A stretch of 64,000 nt of DNA, taken from Pollenia angustigena (Eukaryota; Arthropoda; Insecta; Diptera; Polleniidae). Location of the stretch: contig OV884060.1 in the NCBI GenBank assembly GCA_930367215.1, forward strand, positions 206,029,253 through 206,093,252, read 5' to 3'. Position numbers and translations under genes: made by a program. The notes beneath the pieces were generated by a model. It was not told where the DNA came from and made no database searches. It was given only the letters and a program-made list of their open reading frames with translations. Numbering within the stretch: position 1 is the first letter of the stretch; each line of letters begins with the position of its first letter. Below are positions 34,676 through 45,214 of this stretch, in pieces.

Positions 34676-37600
34676 TTAAAACGCGTCCATACCTTGTTCA
34701 GGTCCTTCAATATTTATTTTGCGTATATCCATATAAAGAGTTAAAATGAGCCAAAATGTTAAAGCTAAAATAACTAAAAAGAAAAGGAGAATAAGCAAAT
34801 TTTGAAATTATGTTTCTGAAATAGATTTTTCTGCATTTATCTTACCGGTTGCTAGAGCACCAACAATGTCTACGAAAAACAGAAGGCCGTAACAATTGGC
34901 AGCCAAAAAAATACCATTAAGTATTAACCAGGGAAGCATAAAATTGTGGCGTTTCTGAAAAAAAATTGACATATATATATATATATATGTATGCATTGTT
35001 TTAAAGACAGTGGGTTATTTAATTGAAATAAACTTACCTTTATAATACCCGCAACCAGAAACCCTGGTATAATGCTCATTATTAAACATACTACAATTGA
35101 TACACCAAATACTATATTCGCATTTACTGTTAAAAAAAATTTGAATTATTATTTAGTTATTTATTTATATTTAGTTACATTACAAAAGAAAGAAATAATA
35201 GGTTAAAAAAAAACTAGCATATACATTACACAGTGCAACAAAAAAACCAGCCTCAATACTTGCAATGCGAAATGAAACTAGACTATTGGTAGAGCAAATC
35301 TGCCAAAGGGTTTTGAAAAGTTAGCTCAGGTTCCCGAAATATGGGTCCCTAAATTCTTTGAATTTTTTGAAAAGGCGTTTGGCATAAGTCAAAAAAAAAA
35401 TTCTAAATGTACTTCTGAGCTAATATTCTATTTGAGATGTCTGTAGTAGAATTTTATGGCGATTCTTTTCTCAGAATACATTAACCCTCTAACACTAATT
35501 TTAAGGGCTAATTTTTGTCCATTTTTTTAACTTGCACACAAATGTATACTAAAACGGCACTTTAGTGGGTTAAAATGTTCAACGAATATTTTCTGCTTCA
35601 AATTTTACTAGGGGCAATCATGGTCAATACAAAATTATGTTATGAGGTTAAGATGCATATAAAAGTTATTTTTGCCGAATATCTATATATGTATATACAA
35701 GAGTTGCGTGAGTGACTGACTGACTGACTGACTGACTGACTCATTCATCATCGCCCAGCCCAAACCACTGACCCTAGAAACTTGAAATTTGGACTAGCGA
35801 TATGTCACTCCCCAGATCGATCCACTAAGACGAGATTTTTCGAAATTCGAATGTTTAGAGGGGAAAAAAGGTAAAAACGGGGAAATTAGGTAACTTTATA
35901 TATCTCCAAAACTAAAAGAGATGCAAAATAAATGTAATACTTATCGTTGTTCTTTAGAAAAAAAAGCGGACAGTTGTCTGGTACTTTTTTGAAACTCGGC
36001 CCTATTAGGGAGTAAACGGGTAAAATCTGAATTTTAGTACTTTTTGCCACCACATCTATCTTTTGAACCAATAAACATCGAAACAAAGCTAAAACCACAT
36101 TCGAAACTTATCAAATACGTATACTAATTTGGTACTTTTTCGAAATTCGAACATTTAAGTGGTGAAAATCGTAACTATTTTTGATACTTTTTATACCCTC
36201 CACCACAATTAGTTGTGAAGAGGGTATATTAAGTTTGTCATTCCGTGTGAAACTTTTTTATTATTCATCTCAGACCCCATAAAGTATATATATTCTGGGT
36301 CCTTGAGTAATTCTAAGTCGATTAAGCCATGTCTGTCTGTCCGTCTGTTGAAATCACGCTCACTTTCGAACAACTCAAAAGAAATGAACAAACTAGGTGC
36401 CAAATTGCTTGTAGTTATCCTAAGCAGTTTGGGATTGAAATCCAGCAAAATCGGTTCAGTAGGACCAGAGCTGTGAATCTAAATGTGGAACCACCACCTA
36501 AAAAAATTGATAATTTTGTTACAAAAAATAACATAAATGCTGGAACAAGGCACGGAATGAGATAAGATTTTGCAAAAATTTGATTTATTTGACTGGAAAT
36601 CACGCTGTTAAATTTCGTGAAGATATAAACACTACTCCCGGAAAACAGTTTAGTACGCCTAAAACCGTAAAAACTAACGCTAGCGCAACAAAATTTGGTA
36701 CGTCACAGTTTTTTAGGACTAGAAATAACACTGTGAAATTTTGTGACGATCGGTCCATAAATTGCCTTAGGCCCCATATAAACCATACTACCGGAATACA
36801 GTTTTGTACGCCTAAAACCGTAAAAAATAATGCGATCATAACAAATTTTGGCTCGTCACAGTTTTATAGGACTATAAATAATACTAAGAAATTTCGTGAA
36901 GATCGGTACATAATTTACCCTAGGCCCCATAGAAACCCTACTCCCGGAAAACAGTTTAGTACACCTAAAACCATAATTAATAATGCTATCACAACAGATA
37001 CTGATACGTCACAGTTTTAAAGGACTAGAAATGACGCTGTGAAATTTCGTGATGATCGGTCCATAATTCACCCTAGGCCCCATATAAACCCTACTACCTG
37101 AAAACAGTTTAGTCGCCTAAAACCATAATTAATAACAAATCTTCACAGTTTAAGATAATAATAACATCATACAGATATTACTCCTTAAACATTCGAACTG
37201 TCGGTGGAGGGTATCAAAGATTCGGCACAGCCGAATATAGCATTCTAACTTGTTTTTACAAAACATTTTCCTCCATTCATTGACATATTCGTGCTAAATT
37301 ATGGGCTGCCACTACAATACTGAAATTTTTGATACTTTAATAGGGGAAAAATATAGTACCCAAAAAAGGAAATTTGATATTTTTCTTTAGCTATTTGGTG
37401 CTACTAAAGTAGCGGTTTCAATGCTAGAATTAAAACAAGTTTAAACCTAGAAAAATAAACTTTGGCGTAAAAATATGTCCACGAAGAAAAAGGAGACGCT
37501 AACGAAGAAGCAGCGGGTATATGCTTGTTATTCAAATATCCTTCATGTATATGAGATATGTTTGCCTTTAAGTGATTTTAGAAATGGGGTTTATATGGGA

Positions 37601-40600
37601 CCCACCAGCACAACATTTTCCCATGACATAGTGGCTATCGGAGAGGTCATTGTCGCCAATTTTTATTTCAATACCAACATTTAAAAAAAGGTTAGGGCAA
37701 AATGTACCTTATGTTGGTATGTTACTAACAAAAGATCAAATTTTTAGAGTGGTTGTTTCACATTTTGATTCATAACTTTTGTCCTGCTGAACCGATTTAG
37801 CTGACTTTCAATCCTTAATTTCTTAGGATAACTGGAAATAATTTGATACAATATTGTTCTTTTCTATTGAGTCGAAGTTCGAATTTGGGCATGATTTCAT
37901 CATACGGACAGACGGACACGGCTAAATTTTTTTTAAATTACTCAAGGACCCAGAATATATAAACACGCGGAATGAAAAACTAAGTATACCCTCATTCACC
38001 ACTATTGGTGGAGGGTATAATAATAAATTATCTATATACATAAAATTGTAACGCTACTGACTGATTCATCATCGCACAGCCTAAACGCCTGAAGCTAAAA
38101 ACTTGAAATTTGGACCCGAGGTGGGTCTCTCCCCAAATCGATCCTCTAAGCCGGGATTTTTGGAAATTCGAATGTTTAGGAGGTAAAAAAGGGTAAAAAC
38201 GGGTAAATTCGATAACCTTGTTTCTCCAAAACTAAAAGAGATGCAAAAAAACTGTAATACTTATCGTTGTTCTTTAGAAAAATAAGCGGATAGGTGTCTG
38301 CTACTTTTTTGAAATTCGGCTCTTTTAGGGAGAAAACGTGAATTTTGGTACTTTTTGTCGCCCCATCTATCTTTTGAACCAATAAACCTAGAAATAAAGT
38401 TTATACCACATTCGAACCTTATCAAAAAACAAGTACGAGTGCTATATTCGGCTGTGCCGAATCTTATATACCCTTAACCATTGTGCGAGCAGAATTCAGA
38501 GCAAATAAATAATTTGTACATATACATAGATATTTACAATACTTAAATCTTTATTATAAATTAAATTTAAAAAGCGAAAACTGGTAAATATTTTTTTAAA
38601 TCGTTTTTAGAACATAAAAAAATAAAAATATTAAAAAAAAAAATTTTATTTTCGAACCAGGGAACTCACAGTTTCTAACTTAACACACCCCCTAGACAAC
38701 TGAACCATGAAGGAACTTTACTTGAATATCATTAAGGCTCAGTTAGGCGAACGTTGCTGTACCGTATCTGTACTGTATCCATCAGCTGTTCGCTTTTTGT
38801 TAAATGAAAACCAATAAAAAACTTACCGAAATGCAATGTACCGTAGTTGCAATCATCTGTATAAAATAGAAAATAGAATTTCATGCCGTTGTTACGTGAC
38901 ATTTGTAAGACAGTGATGGGCGGCTTGTATGTTACATTGAATGCGGGTAATTTTGCTTTTTTTGGTACTTTTTTCAGTATATCTATGGAATTGCGACAAA
39001 ACAACTTACAATACAACATATTTCCAAATATACATATGTGTAGATAAAATAAACAAATGCATATACACATTGGTGGACTATATGTGACATAAATATAAAA
39101 CAACCTAGCCGCTATCATGTCTGGGGTCTCCGGAAAATACATATCAAACGTAAGACGGACAGACGGACGGATATCTTTAAATCAACTTCTCTCCTCATAA
39201 GGACCCAGAATATATATACTTTATAGGGTCTAAGATCAATATTGAAGAAATTACAAACGGAATGACAAACTTATAAATACCCCTTTCCACCTGTGGTGAA
39301 GGGTATAAAAATACAAATATGAATTTAGTACTTTTTCGAAATCCGAATGTTTAAGGGTTGAACATCGTAATTTTTTTTTTTTGGTACTTCTTTTACAAAA
39401 CATTTTTCTCCATTCATTGACATATTCGTACTAAATTATTTGCCCCCACTACAATACTGAAATTTTTGATTCTTTAATGGGGGGGGGGGGGGGGTAAATA
39501 GTACCAAAATAGAAAATACGGGAAAGTTTTTATCTTTCTTCAGCTTTTTGGTTCTACAACTGCTATTTTTTTTTTTAATTATCGTTAGTATTGGACCTTA
39601 AAACATGAAATTAAACATGCAATGTCCTGAGTGGATACGAATATATGAGGGAACTTTTTGGTACGTTTTTTTGTTTTTTAACTAGTACTTTTTGAATTTT
39701 CTATAATATTGAACTTAGAAACACAAAATTACAGGTGAATACCAACCTATGAGATGAAAAATGTTGGAAGGGTAAAATGCTAGAACTTAAACATGTTAAA
39801 ACCTAGAAAAATAAACTTTGGCATACACATATGTCCATGAAGAAAAAGGAGACGCTAACGAAGAAGCGTGTTAAATTCTAGTATATTATAAATTTATTAA
39901 AATTTTGAAAATATTTCAGAATGGAATTTCAGTATGTCTTTTCGCTTTTTAACTAAAACAGGTATTACTTTGAATATTTTCAATACGAACATTTTGTGCC
40001 CAACAGGATCCAGATCGGTGCAAAAATGACACAGTTACAGAAGATTAATTGAATTAAACTACTTTTTAATTTGTATGTAATCAAATCAGAGAAAAGCACA
40101 ACAAATAAATATACAAAGCAGTGATGGAAAATTCACTAATATGGTACTACTTTCAGTACTCTTTCCTTTTAAAAATACCGCGGTTCCCCCACGCCCGTTA
40201 AAGTTCTCGTTTTTTGTTATGCTTCTTTGTTTAGAAATTTAGTGCTGATGTTTTTTTTCAACATCGACAACCAGGGCTGTGGAGTCGTCAACAAAAAGTA
40301 CTAACTCCGACTCCTCCAGCTTCGACTCCTAATGTAACATTTTTGCTAATTGTATATGAGACTGGTCCTTATTTGACTTTAAGCTCTTTTTTAATGCAGT
40401 ACATACCTACCTTTTAACATCCTACACAAAATGTATTCTTGTCAAAAGTATATAGATGGGTTAATATAAAAATGCGTAACTCGATTTTTTGTTTGTTTAC
40501 AGGGGAAGAAAAAACCTTAGGATATCCCAAAAATTAAAGATATAAAAAAGGTTGAATGCGTTTTTTATTGAAAAGATGTAAACCATTGTATACTTTAGCC

Positions 40601-41631
40601 CTCTAAAATTTAAAAGCAAGACGCATTTGGCATCTGTCTAACAGAATAAAAACAAAAAGTTTTTTTTTTTTTTTAAATTGAGTTGGTATATTTTAATATC
40701 AGTTATCTATCCTCATCAGAATTTTGCAGTTAAAATTTAGTCAGCTCGGTTCATAAATGGCAGATATGAATAAAGAAAAAACTATGTATTTTAGTATTTT
40801 ATTTTAAAGTACCAAAATGTTGATGAAGTACTCTTTTGCTTGGTGGCCAGTACCATCTAAATTTTTAAATTTTCCATCACTGATACAGAGAAACAATAAA
40901 TATTAAAAATAGCTTAAAACTATTGAATTTCTATGTGGGTTAATTTACTAAATCTTCCGTAGCTTTGTTTTTGGGCGCAAAATTTTCATATTAAAATAAT
41001 CTAATGTCGCATGCAATAAAACATTAAGATTTTAAATCATTTGTTTAAAAAAATAACATGAAAAGAGCAAAATTTAACAAAATCATCAAATTTATAATGA
41101 AGTTTAAAATTTTGTCCACTATAACTCTGCCATTTATTGACTCATCTTCACAAACGACCCATGGTTATTTTAGTAATTTTATTATCTTTTACAAAAAGAA
41201 ATACATAATCTGTTTAAAATTTTTGAAGATATTTGCATGTAAGTCACATCATCTTTTTTTAAAAACACAAATAACGGTTATTTTAGAATATCTCAAAAAC
41301 TGTTCTACTTTTGACCATTCTGACTTCATATTCGGATTCAGTGGACAATTTAACATAAAGACAAGGTGTCATATTCATTTGTTTACGATTTTGTTGGAAA
41401 TTTGTGACACAGTGTTACTGGTCTTTGATTTATGTAATTGTTTGAATATAAAATTGATTATAAGATTTATTACAACTTACAAATTTGTTGCTTTTCTTTC
41501 CTGTCCGTCTCCTTTATCCAATTGATGTATACCAAAACACTCAAAAAAGTAATAATCAAACCAATATATATCAGGATATTCAGGATACCAATGATAATAC
41601 CCAGAATAGAACGAGTGCGCCACCACTTCAT
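34676..41631 (-). CDS. Gene B: four-helix membrane protein, DUF4728-like, 148 aa, four exons
   Basis: Exons on the minus strand: 41481-41631 (151 bp, ATG at 41629-41631), 35038-35126 (89), 34846-34954 (109) and 34676-34773 (98, ending TAA). They sum to 447 bp with no internal stop. Phases are 1, 0, 1, as in gene A, with GTAAG donors at all three introns and AACAG, TTCAG and TTTAG acceptors. The protein starts MKWWRTRSILGIIIG. Hydrophobic helices lie at about residues 9-36, 53-79, 85-104 and 106-131. It shares the KRH..ML/IPWLIL block and the LY.DI tail motif with gene A, but its tail is shorter (ends EQGMDAF). Intron 1 (about 6.35 kb) holds Helentron-like, GACT-family and hAT insertions. Function is unknown. 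The joined model is inferred from splice sites and paralogy. Confidence 0.75.
35160..35693. other. Gene B intron 1, 5' part without recognisable elements
   Basis: AT-rich sequence with ATTTAGTTATTTATT words and no clear terminus, frame or RNA signal. Confidence 0.4.
35694..36184 (+). repeat. GACT-family repeat, left piece, with (GACT)n
   Basis: It begins TATACAAGAGTTGCGTGAG, then a GACT microsatellite, TCATTCATCATCGCCCAGCC, GAAACTTGAAATTTGGAC and CTCCAAAACTAAAAGAGAT. A Helentron-like element interrupts it at a T-run; the family sequence resumes near 37254 (ACAAAACATTTTCCTCC). Confidence 0.65.
36185..37253 (+). mobile_element. Helentron-like non-autonomous element, about 1.07 kb
   Basis: It begins ATACCCTCCACCACAATTAG with a nearby GTTGTGAAGAGGGTAT inverse. 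It has TATATATTCTGGGTCCTTGA and GTCTGTCTGTCCGTCTG near its start and repeated CCCGGAAAACAGTTTAGTAC/GTTTTATAGGACTA units inside. It ends with the palindrome ATTCGGCACAGCCGAAT (37220-37236) followed by CATTCTAACTTGTT. It is inserted between T-runs of a GACT repeat with no clear target duplication. Subterminal palindrome plus T-T insertion is the Helentron/DINE pattern. The long plus-strand frame inside reflects the internal repeats. Confidence 0.55.
37254..37740 (+). repeat. GACT-family repeat, right piece
   Basis: ACAAAACATTTTCCTCCATT resumes after the Helentron-like insertion. GAAGAAAAAGGAGACGCTAA near 37482 recurs at 39838, so the family extends at least that far. The remainder to 37740 is unassigned. 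Confidence 0.5.
37741..38026 (-). mobile_element. Helentron-like fragment
   Basis: TTTCACATTTTGATTCATAA, CGGACAGACGGACACGGCT, AAGGACCCAGAATATATAAA and GGTGGAGGGTATAATAAT are the ordered blocks of one end of this family (compare 62963-63142). The palindrome end is absent. Confidence 0.5.
38027..38425 (+). repeat. GACT-family repeat, left piece
   Basis: TCTATATACATAAAATTGTA, TGATTCATCATCGCACAGCC, GAGGTGGGTCTCTCCCC, then CCAAAACTAAAAGAGATGC. A Helentron-like element interrupts it at an A-run; it continues at 39313. Confidence 0.65.
38651..38707 (-). mobile_element. tRNA-like SINE head
   Basis: On the minus strand TGGTTCAGTTGTCTAG (A-box-like) is followed about 40 nt later by CCCTGGTTCGAA (B-box-like), then an AT-rich tail. 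There is no complete cloverleaf, so a tRNA gene is unlikely. Confidence 0.4.
38827..38982 (-). other. Exon-like segment of unknown origin
   Basis: On the minus strand, 156 bp open in one frame lie between a CATAG acceptor and a GTAAGTTTTT donor, both phase 1. The translation (KLPAFNVTYKPPITVLQMSR, then YTDDCNYGTLHFG) has balanced composition unlike the surrounding AT-rich chance frames. It is not recognised. It sits inside a Helentron-like element in gene B intron 1, so a captured gene fragment is possible; so is chance. Confidence 0.3.
39313..39870 (+). repeat. GACT-family repeat, right piece, with a 16-G run
   Basis: GTACTTTTTCGAAATCCGAA, ACATTTTTCTCCATTCATTG and GAAGAAAAAGGAGACGCTAA continue the family after the Helentron-like insertion. 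A homopolymer of 16 G is at 39479-39494. Confidence 0.6.
39978..41360. repeat. Dispersed repeat, two parts split by a hAT
   Basis: 39978-40110 (GTGCCCAACAGGATCCAGAT) recurs directly at 56290-56430. 41040-41360 (AACGACCCATGGTTATTTTA, CACATCATCTTTTTTTAAAA) recurs inverted at 55935-56240. The long plus-strand frame across 41058-41525 is a consequence of low stop density in this repeat; I see no motif in it. Confidence 0.55.
40119..40882. mobile_element. hAT-type element, 764 bp
   Basis: The ends CAGTGATGGAAAATT and AATTTTCCATCACTG are exact 15-bp inverted repeats. The flanks ATACAAAG (40111-40118) and ATACAGAG (40883-40890) are an 8-bp target duplication with one change. Inside, CAGGGCTGTGGAGTCGTC (from 40272) is the terminus of another hAT-like family. 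No transposase was found. Confidence 0.8.
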
Positions 41632-41716
41632 TTCTTTAAAGTTTAGAAAAAAAAAATTCAAAATTTTTCAACTTAAGAAGAAGTTATTTCGTAAAACTTC
41701 TGATATCAGCAAAATT

Positions 41717-41735
41717 CGCGAAGCAACTAAAATTT
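41717..41735 (-). promoter_or_regulatory. Candidate core promoter block of gene B
   Basis: AAATTTTAGTTGCTTCGCG, about 89 bp before the ATG, matches the block at 17331-17346 upstream of gene A. A TATAAAAAA lies further upstream (41826-41834, minus strand). Inference only. Confidence 0.4.
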
Positions 41736-41759
41736 GGTTTTAATTTACAAACTTTGTGA

Positions 41760-43063
41760 CGGAGAACAGAGTATGCATGAATGTGTCTCAGTCAAGATAC
41801 ATTTAAACGGTAGAGGGTGTTCTTTTTTATACCCAAAAGAACTTGAGATTAAATTGTAATCAAACAAATTTTCTTATTCCAAAGATTTTTACATGGTATT
41901 AACATTTGAAAATGATTACGGGCATATTGACACACACCGCGGCGGCTGTTCTTGACGAAGCGCATTATGGACTTCCAATTTTGGACGACTTTCTTGACCA
42001 TTGATGGCTGTTTGCTACTAATAAGACAAAAAATGTTGGCTTTGAAGGCGTTAATTGTTACTGGCTTATCAACATAAACCAGTGGAAATAATCCTGAGTC
42101 ATAATCGCACTACCTTGGAGGTAGGGCTGGCCAGCTTTTTCAATGCATATAAGGAATACAAAAAATATTATATTTTTCAAGCTTGCTAAGAAAAAAATAA
42201 CCATTATTGATCGTGTCATTAAATTTTGGCCTGCAGTTAAAATAAATCTTGCTGAAATATTTGTCGGAAAGAGCTTTAAGAATTCGTATGACAAGGATCC
42301 TTTTTTATTATATTTTTAGCTGTTAATAAAGATTGTAGAGCAGAAGGACTATCAGATTCCTATTTGTTTTTCATTTATATCATTGTGCCACTTATTGTAT
42401 AATATAGGGCAAACTGGAAATAATATGGAAAAGAACATATACAATGATATTGTATAATAGATGGGGCGCTAAAAATTAAAGGCAGTAAGACCGACTTGAC
42501 TGAATTTCATTTGCAAACTATTCTGGATTATACGCGATATAAATTCATACCAACCTGATTCCCATTATAGCTGGGGCCCTTAGAAACCCCATTTCAACAT
42601 ACACCTGAACAGATAGAGTGACGGACGGATAGACAGACAGACATCGGTAAATTAAATCCAAAGTTTTAAAGCATCCAGAATAAATATATTTTATTTTATT
42701 TAATATGAATATGGTACAAATTACAAACGGAGTAACAACCCAACTTGCAGTTGGCTGATAATTTTTGTTAATAACCACCTAAATGAGTCTTTTCAGATCA
42801 CTTTTGAAGATTTATCACTTGAGCTATTGAAAAAGGATTCATTTATGTTTCATATTTGTGTTCGAATAATGATGTCCATATGCTTTGAATTTAAAACTGA
42901 ATTATCACAAGAGTGATTGAAAAATATGCTTTATTTATATGCTCAAAAAGGAATCAGAAAATCGTATCACAAATGATTCTTTGAAGTGATTCATCACAAC
43001 GACATTGATCGAAAAATGAGCTCATATAAGTTAATTTTGCTACATTTTTACTAGGGCCGACCT
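41760..43063. other. Gene B upstream region with degraded repeats
   Basis: 42400-42470 (AACTGGAAATAATATGG, GATATTGTATAATAGATGGG) resembles 940-1010. 42600-42760 holds a decayed Helentron-like end (GACGGACGGATAGACAG, ATTACAAACGGAGTAAC). 42780-43010 has repeated GATTCA/GTGATT words. No gene was seen. Confidence 0.4.
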
Positions 43064-43272
43064 GGGGTCTTATTACCGCATATGATATCGAGCAAAATTG
43101 ATCGAAATTTTTTATTTTGGTATTAAGACTCTTGATGTCGAATGAAATGTATCGTAATTTGAGATTATGGCATTCGATATCGAGTAACGTCAGGCTCTAT
43201 CGAATGCAGAAAAATACGATAGTTTACTCTATACGACAGCTTACTCGATATCGAATGCGGTAATTAGGCCCC
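43064..43272. mobile_element. Fold-back MITE with GATATCGAG arms, 209 bp
   Basis: GGGGTCTTATTACCGCATAT and, inverted at the right, GGGGCCTAATTACCGCATTC both continue into GATATCGAG. Further TCGAT words lie in between. The target duplication is not clear. Confidence 0.65.
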
Positions 43273-43439
43273 TGGATAATTAAATGGCATAATGATCCTA
43301 AATATTTCTTTAAAATCGTGAAAGAGATCAGTCACCTGAATCTCCAGACCTCAATCCAATCGAGCACCTTTGAAAGTATCTTGAAAAAAATAACTATGAG
43401 AAAAATTTCTTCCAATGATAACGTAAAAACATTCATCGC

Positions 43440-43699
43440 ATTTCACAAACTAACTTGTTGATTTAAAATAATATTTTCAATTAAACCGTTTATAAAAAAT
43501 TTAATCAATTTTGATTAACAATTTAATCAAGTGAATTAAAGGTTTGCTTAAATCAACAAAATTACTGCAGAAAATGTTGTTAATATCAAATAATAATTAA
43601 TTGATACTATTAATTTGTTAACTGGTGCAAATTTAACTAATTTTTTTTGTTTAAATATCACAATTTTTCTATTGAAATCAATTTTTATTTTTCTGTGTA
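43440..43699. mobile_element. Right end of a CACAGAAAAA-like element
   Basis: The tract ends TTTTTATTTTTCTGTG followed by TA, with AACTTGTTGATTTAAA and AATTAATTGATAC interior words. The left end was not found. Confidence 0.35.
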
Positions 43700-43876
43700 G
43701 TCAAACGGACTAAAAATAACATAATAAATAAAATTATTTTTAATAGCTTTTATAAATCTGTTTTCTTTATTTTGAAACGAAAAATTTGATATACATTTCC
43801 AATAAAAGTAAATTATTTCCTGATGTTTGTTGATTCTTCTGCTTATTTTATTTTCTTAATTATATTTTACATTTAA

Positions 43877-43940
43877 GCAGGGCTGTGAGGTCGTCAAAAA
43901 ATAGCTCTAACACCGTCTTCAACTGCTAAAATGGCTAAAG
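43877..43940 (+). mobile_element. hAT-like terminus CAGGGCTGTGAGG
   Basis: CAGGGCTGTGAGGTCGTC with downstream CCGACTCCAACT resembles 40272-40335 and the inverted end at 48545-48608. Flanking CATTTAAG versus CATTTCAT share only five bases, so pairing with 48608 is doubtful. Confidence 0.4.
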
Positions 43941-44130
43941 TCCGACTCCAACTACGATGCTAATTAATTCTGTGGCAATAAGAAAAAGTGCTTAAGATTT
44001 TTATAGGAAAACACTTTTAACGTTTAAGGACTATTTTTAAAAATATATTTTCATTTTAATGAAATCATCACTTCTCTTCGGTTTGGGATTTAAATGTTGC
44101 AGATTTATAGAACGATTTATTGATTTCTGC

Positions 44131-44595
44131 ACGTAGAGAAAAAACTTGTTTAAATATGATCCCCTCTAGCAAAACTATTTTTAAAGAATATTTTAAACAT
44201 ATTATGTTTAATAAAAGTATATTATTGTCACCGACAAACATATTATTGTTAAATTCGTCCATCAAGAATCCAAAACCATATTAAAGTTGCCTCTAAACAT
44301 GTTTTGGTTAAATATGACAATAATTAGTTTTCAAATTAACAGTAATATTTTCCTCTTTTCTAAGAGCAACATGCTATGGTTGAAAAACAACCATGCTATT
44401 ATAAGTCTTAAATATATTTTAATTATTATTAACCATAACATGATCGGAGGCAACCATAATATGGTTGCCGCTTCTTGATGGAGGCCAAATTCAACCATTA
44501 TATGGTTGTCAGGGATAATAATATAGTTAAATTAAACATTATATGTTAAAAATTTTCTTTAAAAATAGTTTTGTTGGAGATGACCATATTTAAAC
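44131..44595. mobile_element. TIR element with ATATTATGGTTAA subrepeats
   Basis: The left arm (GAGAAAAAACTTGTTTAAAT, then AACTATTTTTAAAGAATATT) is imperfectly inverted at the right (TTTCTTTAAAAATAGTTTTG, TATTTAAACATGTTTTTTTT). The interior words CCATAATATGGTTG and TATTATTGTCACCG also occur near 3210-3300 and 16825-16910. Confidence 0.5.
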
Positions 44596-44691
44596 ATGTT
44601 TTTTTTCTTTATTTTATTTATTTAATGCACAATTCGTAGCATCATGTTTTTTCTCTTTATTTTATTTATTTAATGCACAATTCGTAGCATC
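44596..44691. repeat. 48-bp tandem duplication
   Basis: Two nearly identical 48-bp units ending AATGCACAATTCGTAGCATC (44596-44643 and 44644-44691). Confidence 0.8.
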
Positions 44692-45214
44692 AGCACCAAA
44701 AAAAAAATGAAAGACAAAATACTACATCTCAAGTGGAATTATTTTTTATTTTAGTGTTTTCAAAAGAATGACAATCCGGTCGAATAAATGGTTGAAGGTC
44801 CTGCAGATGCTTCAATTACTTTCTTAAAACTTGTATTCTTTGTTAATTCAACTTTAAAAGCTAAACATTTTTTTTCCGTTCTTTGCAGAAGTGTCTTATA
44901 CACATCCGTTACGAACAATTCGTCAGCTTAGAATTGGTTTGGCGCATATGCCAAAAAGTCGGAGTGGAGAAAAACGACAAAGAAGATTTACATGCTTTTT
45001 TCTCAAAATGTACCCGATAGAATTTTTTTATATTTTTACCACTGCTTCCGGTATATGTTTTAAGAAAATGTAAATTTTTGCGCACTTTCATGAATAAAGT
45101 TAGAATTTAATAGTATTTTTTTGAAAATGAAAAATATTGTTTTGTGCCGCATACACCACTTTTCTAAAAAAAAAAAACATTAAAAAAGTGGCTTTTTGTG
45201 CTGCATACGTATAC
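44692..45214. other. Unassigned stretch
   Basis: Contains AATTCGTCAGCTTAGAATTG (about 44921), which recurs inverted near 45988-46010 beyond a GACT repeat. The short frames on both strands have no supporting motif. Confidence 0.35.

Larger units (their letters stand above)
38426..39312 (-). mobile_element. Helentron-like element with an exon-like segment inside
   Basis: The left end AACAAGTACGAGTGCT and palindrome ATTCGGCTGTGCCGAAT, then TTATATACCCTTAACC; the right end ACGGACAGACGGACGG (reversed order), GGACCCAGAATATATATACT and GGTGAAGGGTATAAAA. It is inserted at an A-run of a GACT repeat without an obvious target duplication. It contains a tRNA-like segment (38651-38707) and a minus-strand exon-like segment (38827-38982). 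Confidence 0.55.

Noticed and set aside
35712..35745. CRISPR-like repeats
   Set aside because: The GACT run is a simple microsatellite and no spacer-repeat structure exists in the window.
36580..37020. 146-codon plus-strand frame
   Set aside because: It is made of repeated units (TPGKQFSTPKT-like) that reflect internal repeats of a Helentron-like element.
38651..38707. Functional tRNA gene
   Set aside because: A- and B-box-like words are present but no acceptor stem or complete cloverleaf; AT-rich tail indicates a SINE relic. The same applies to 21745, 46009, 58893 and 62880.
41058..41743. Two long overlapping plus-strand frames
   Set aside because: They cover a dispersed repeat that recurs inverted at 55935-56240, and run antisense across gene B exon 1.
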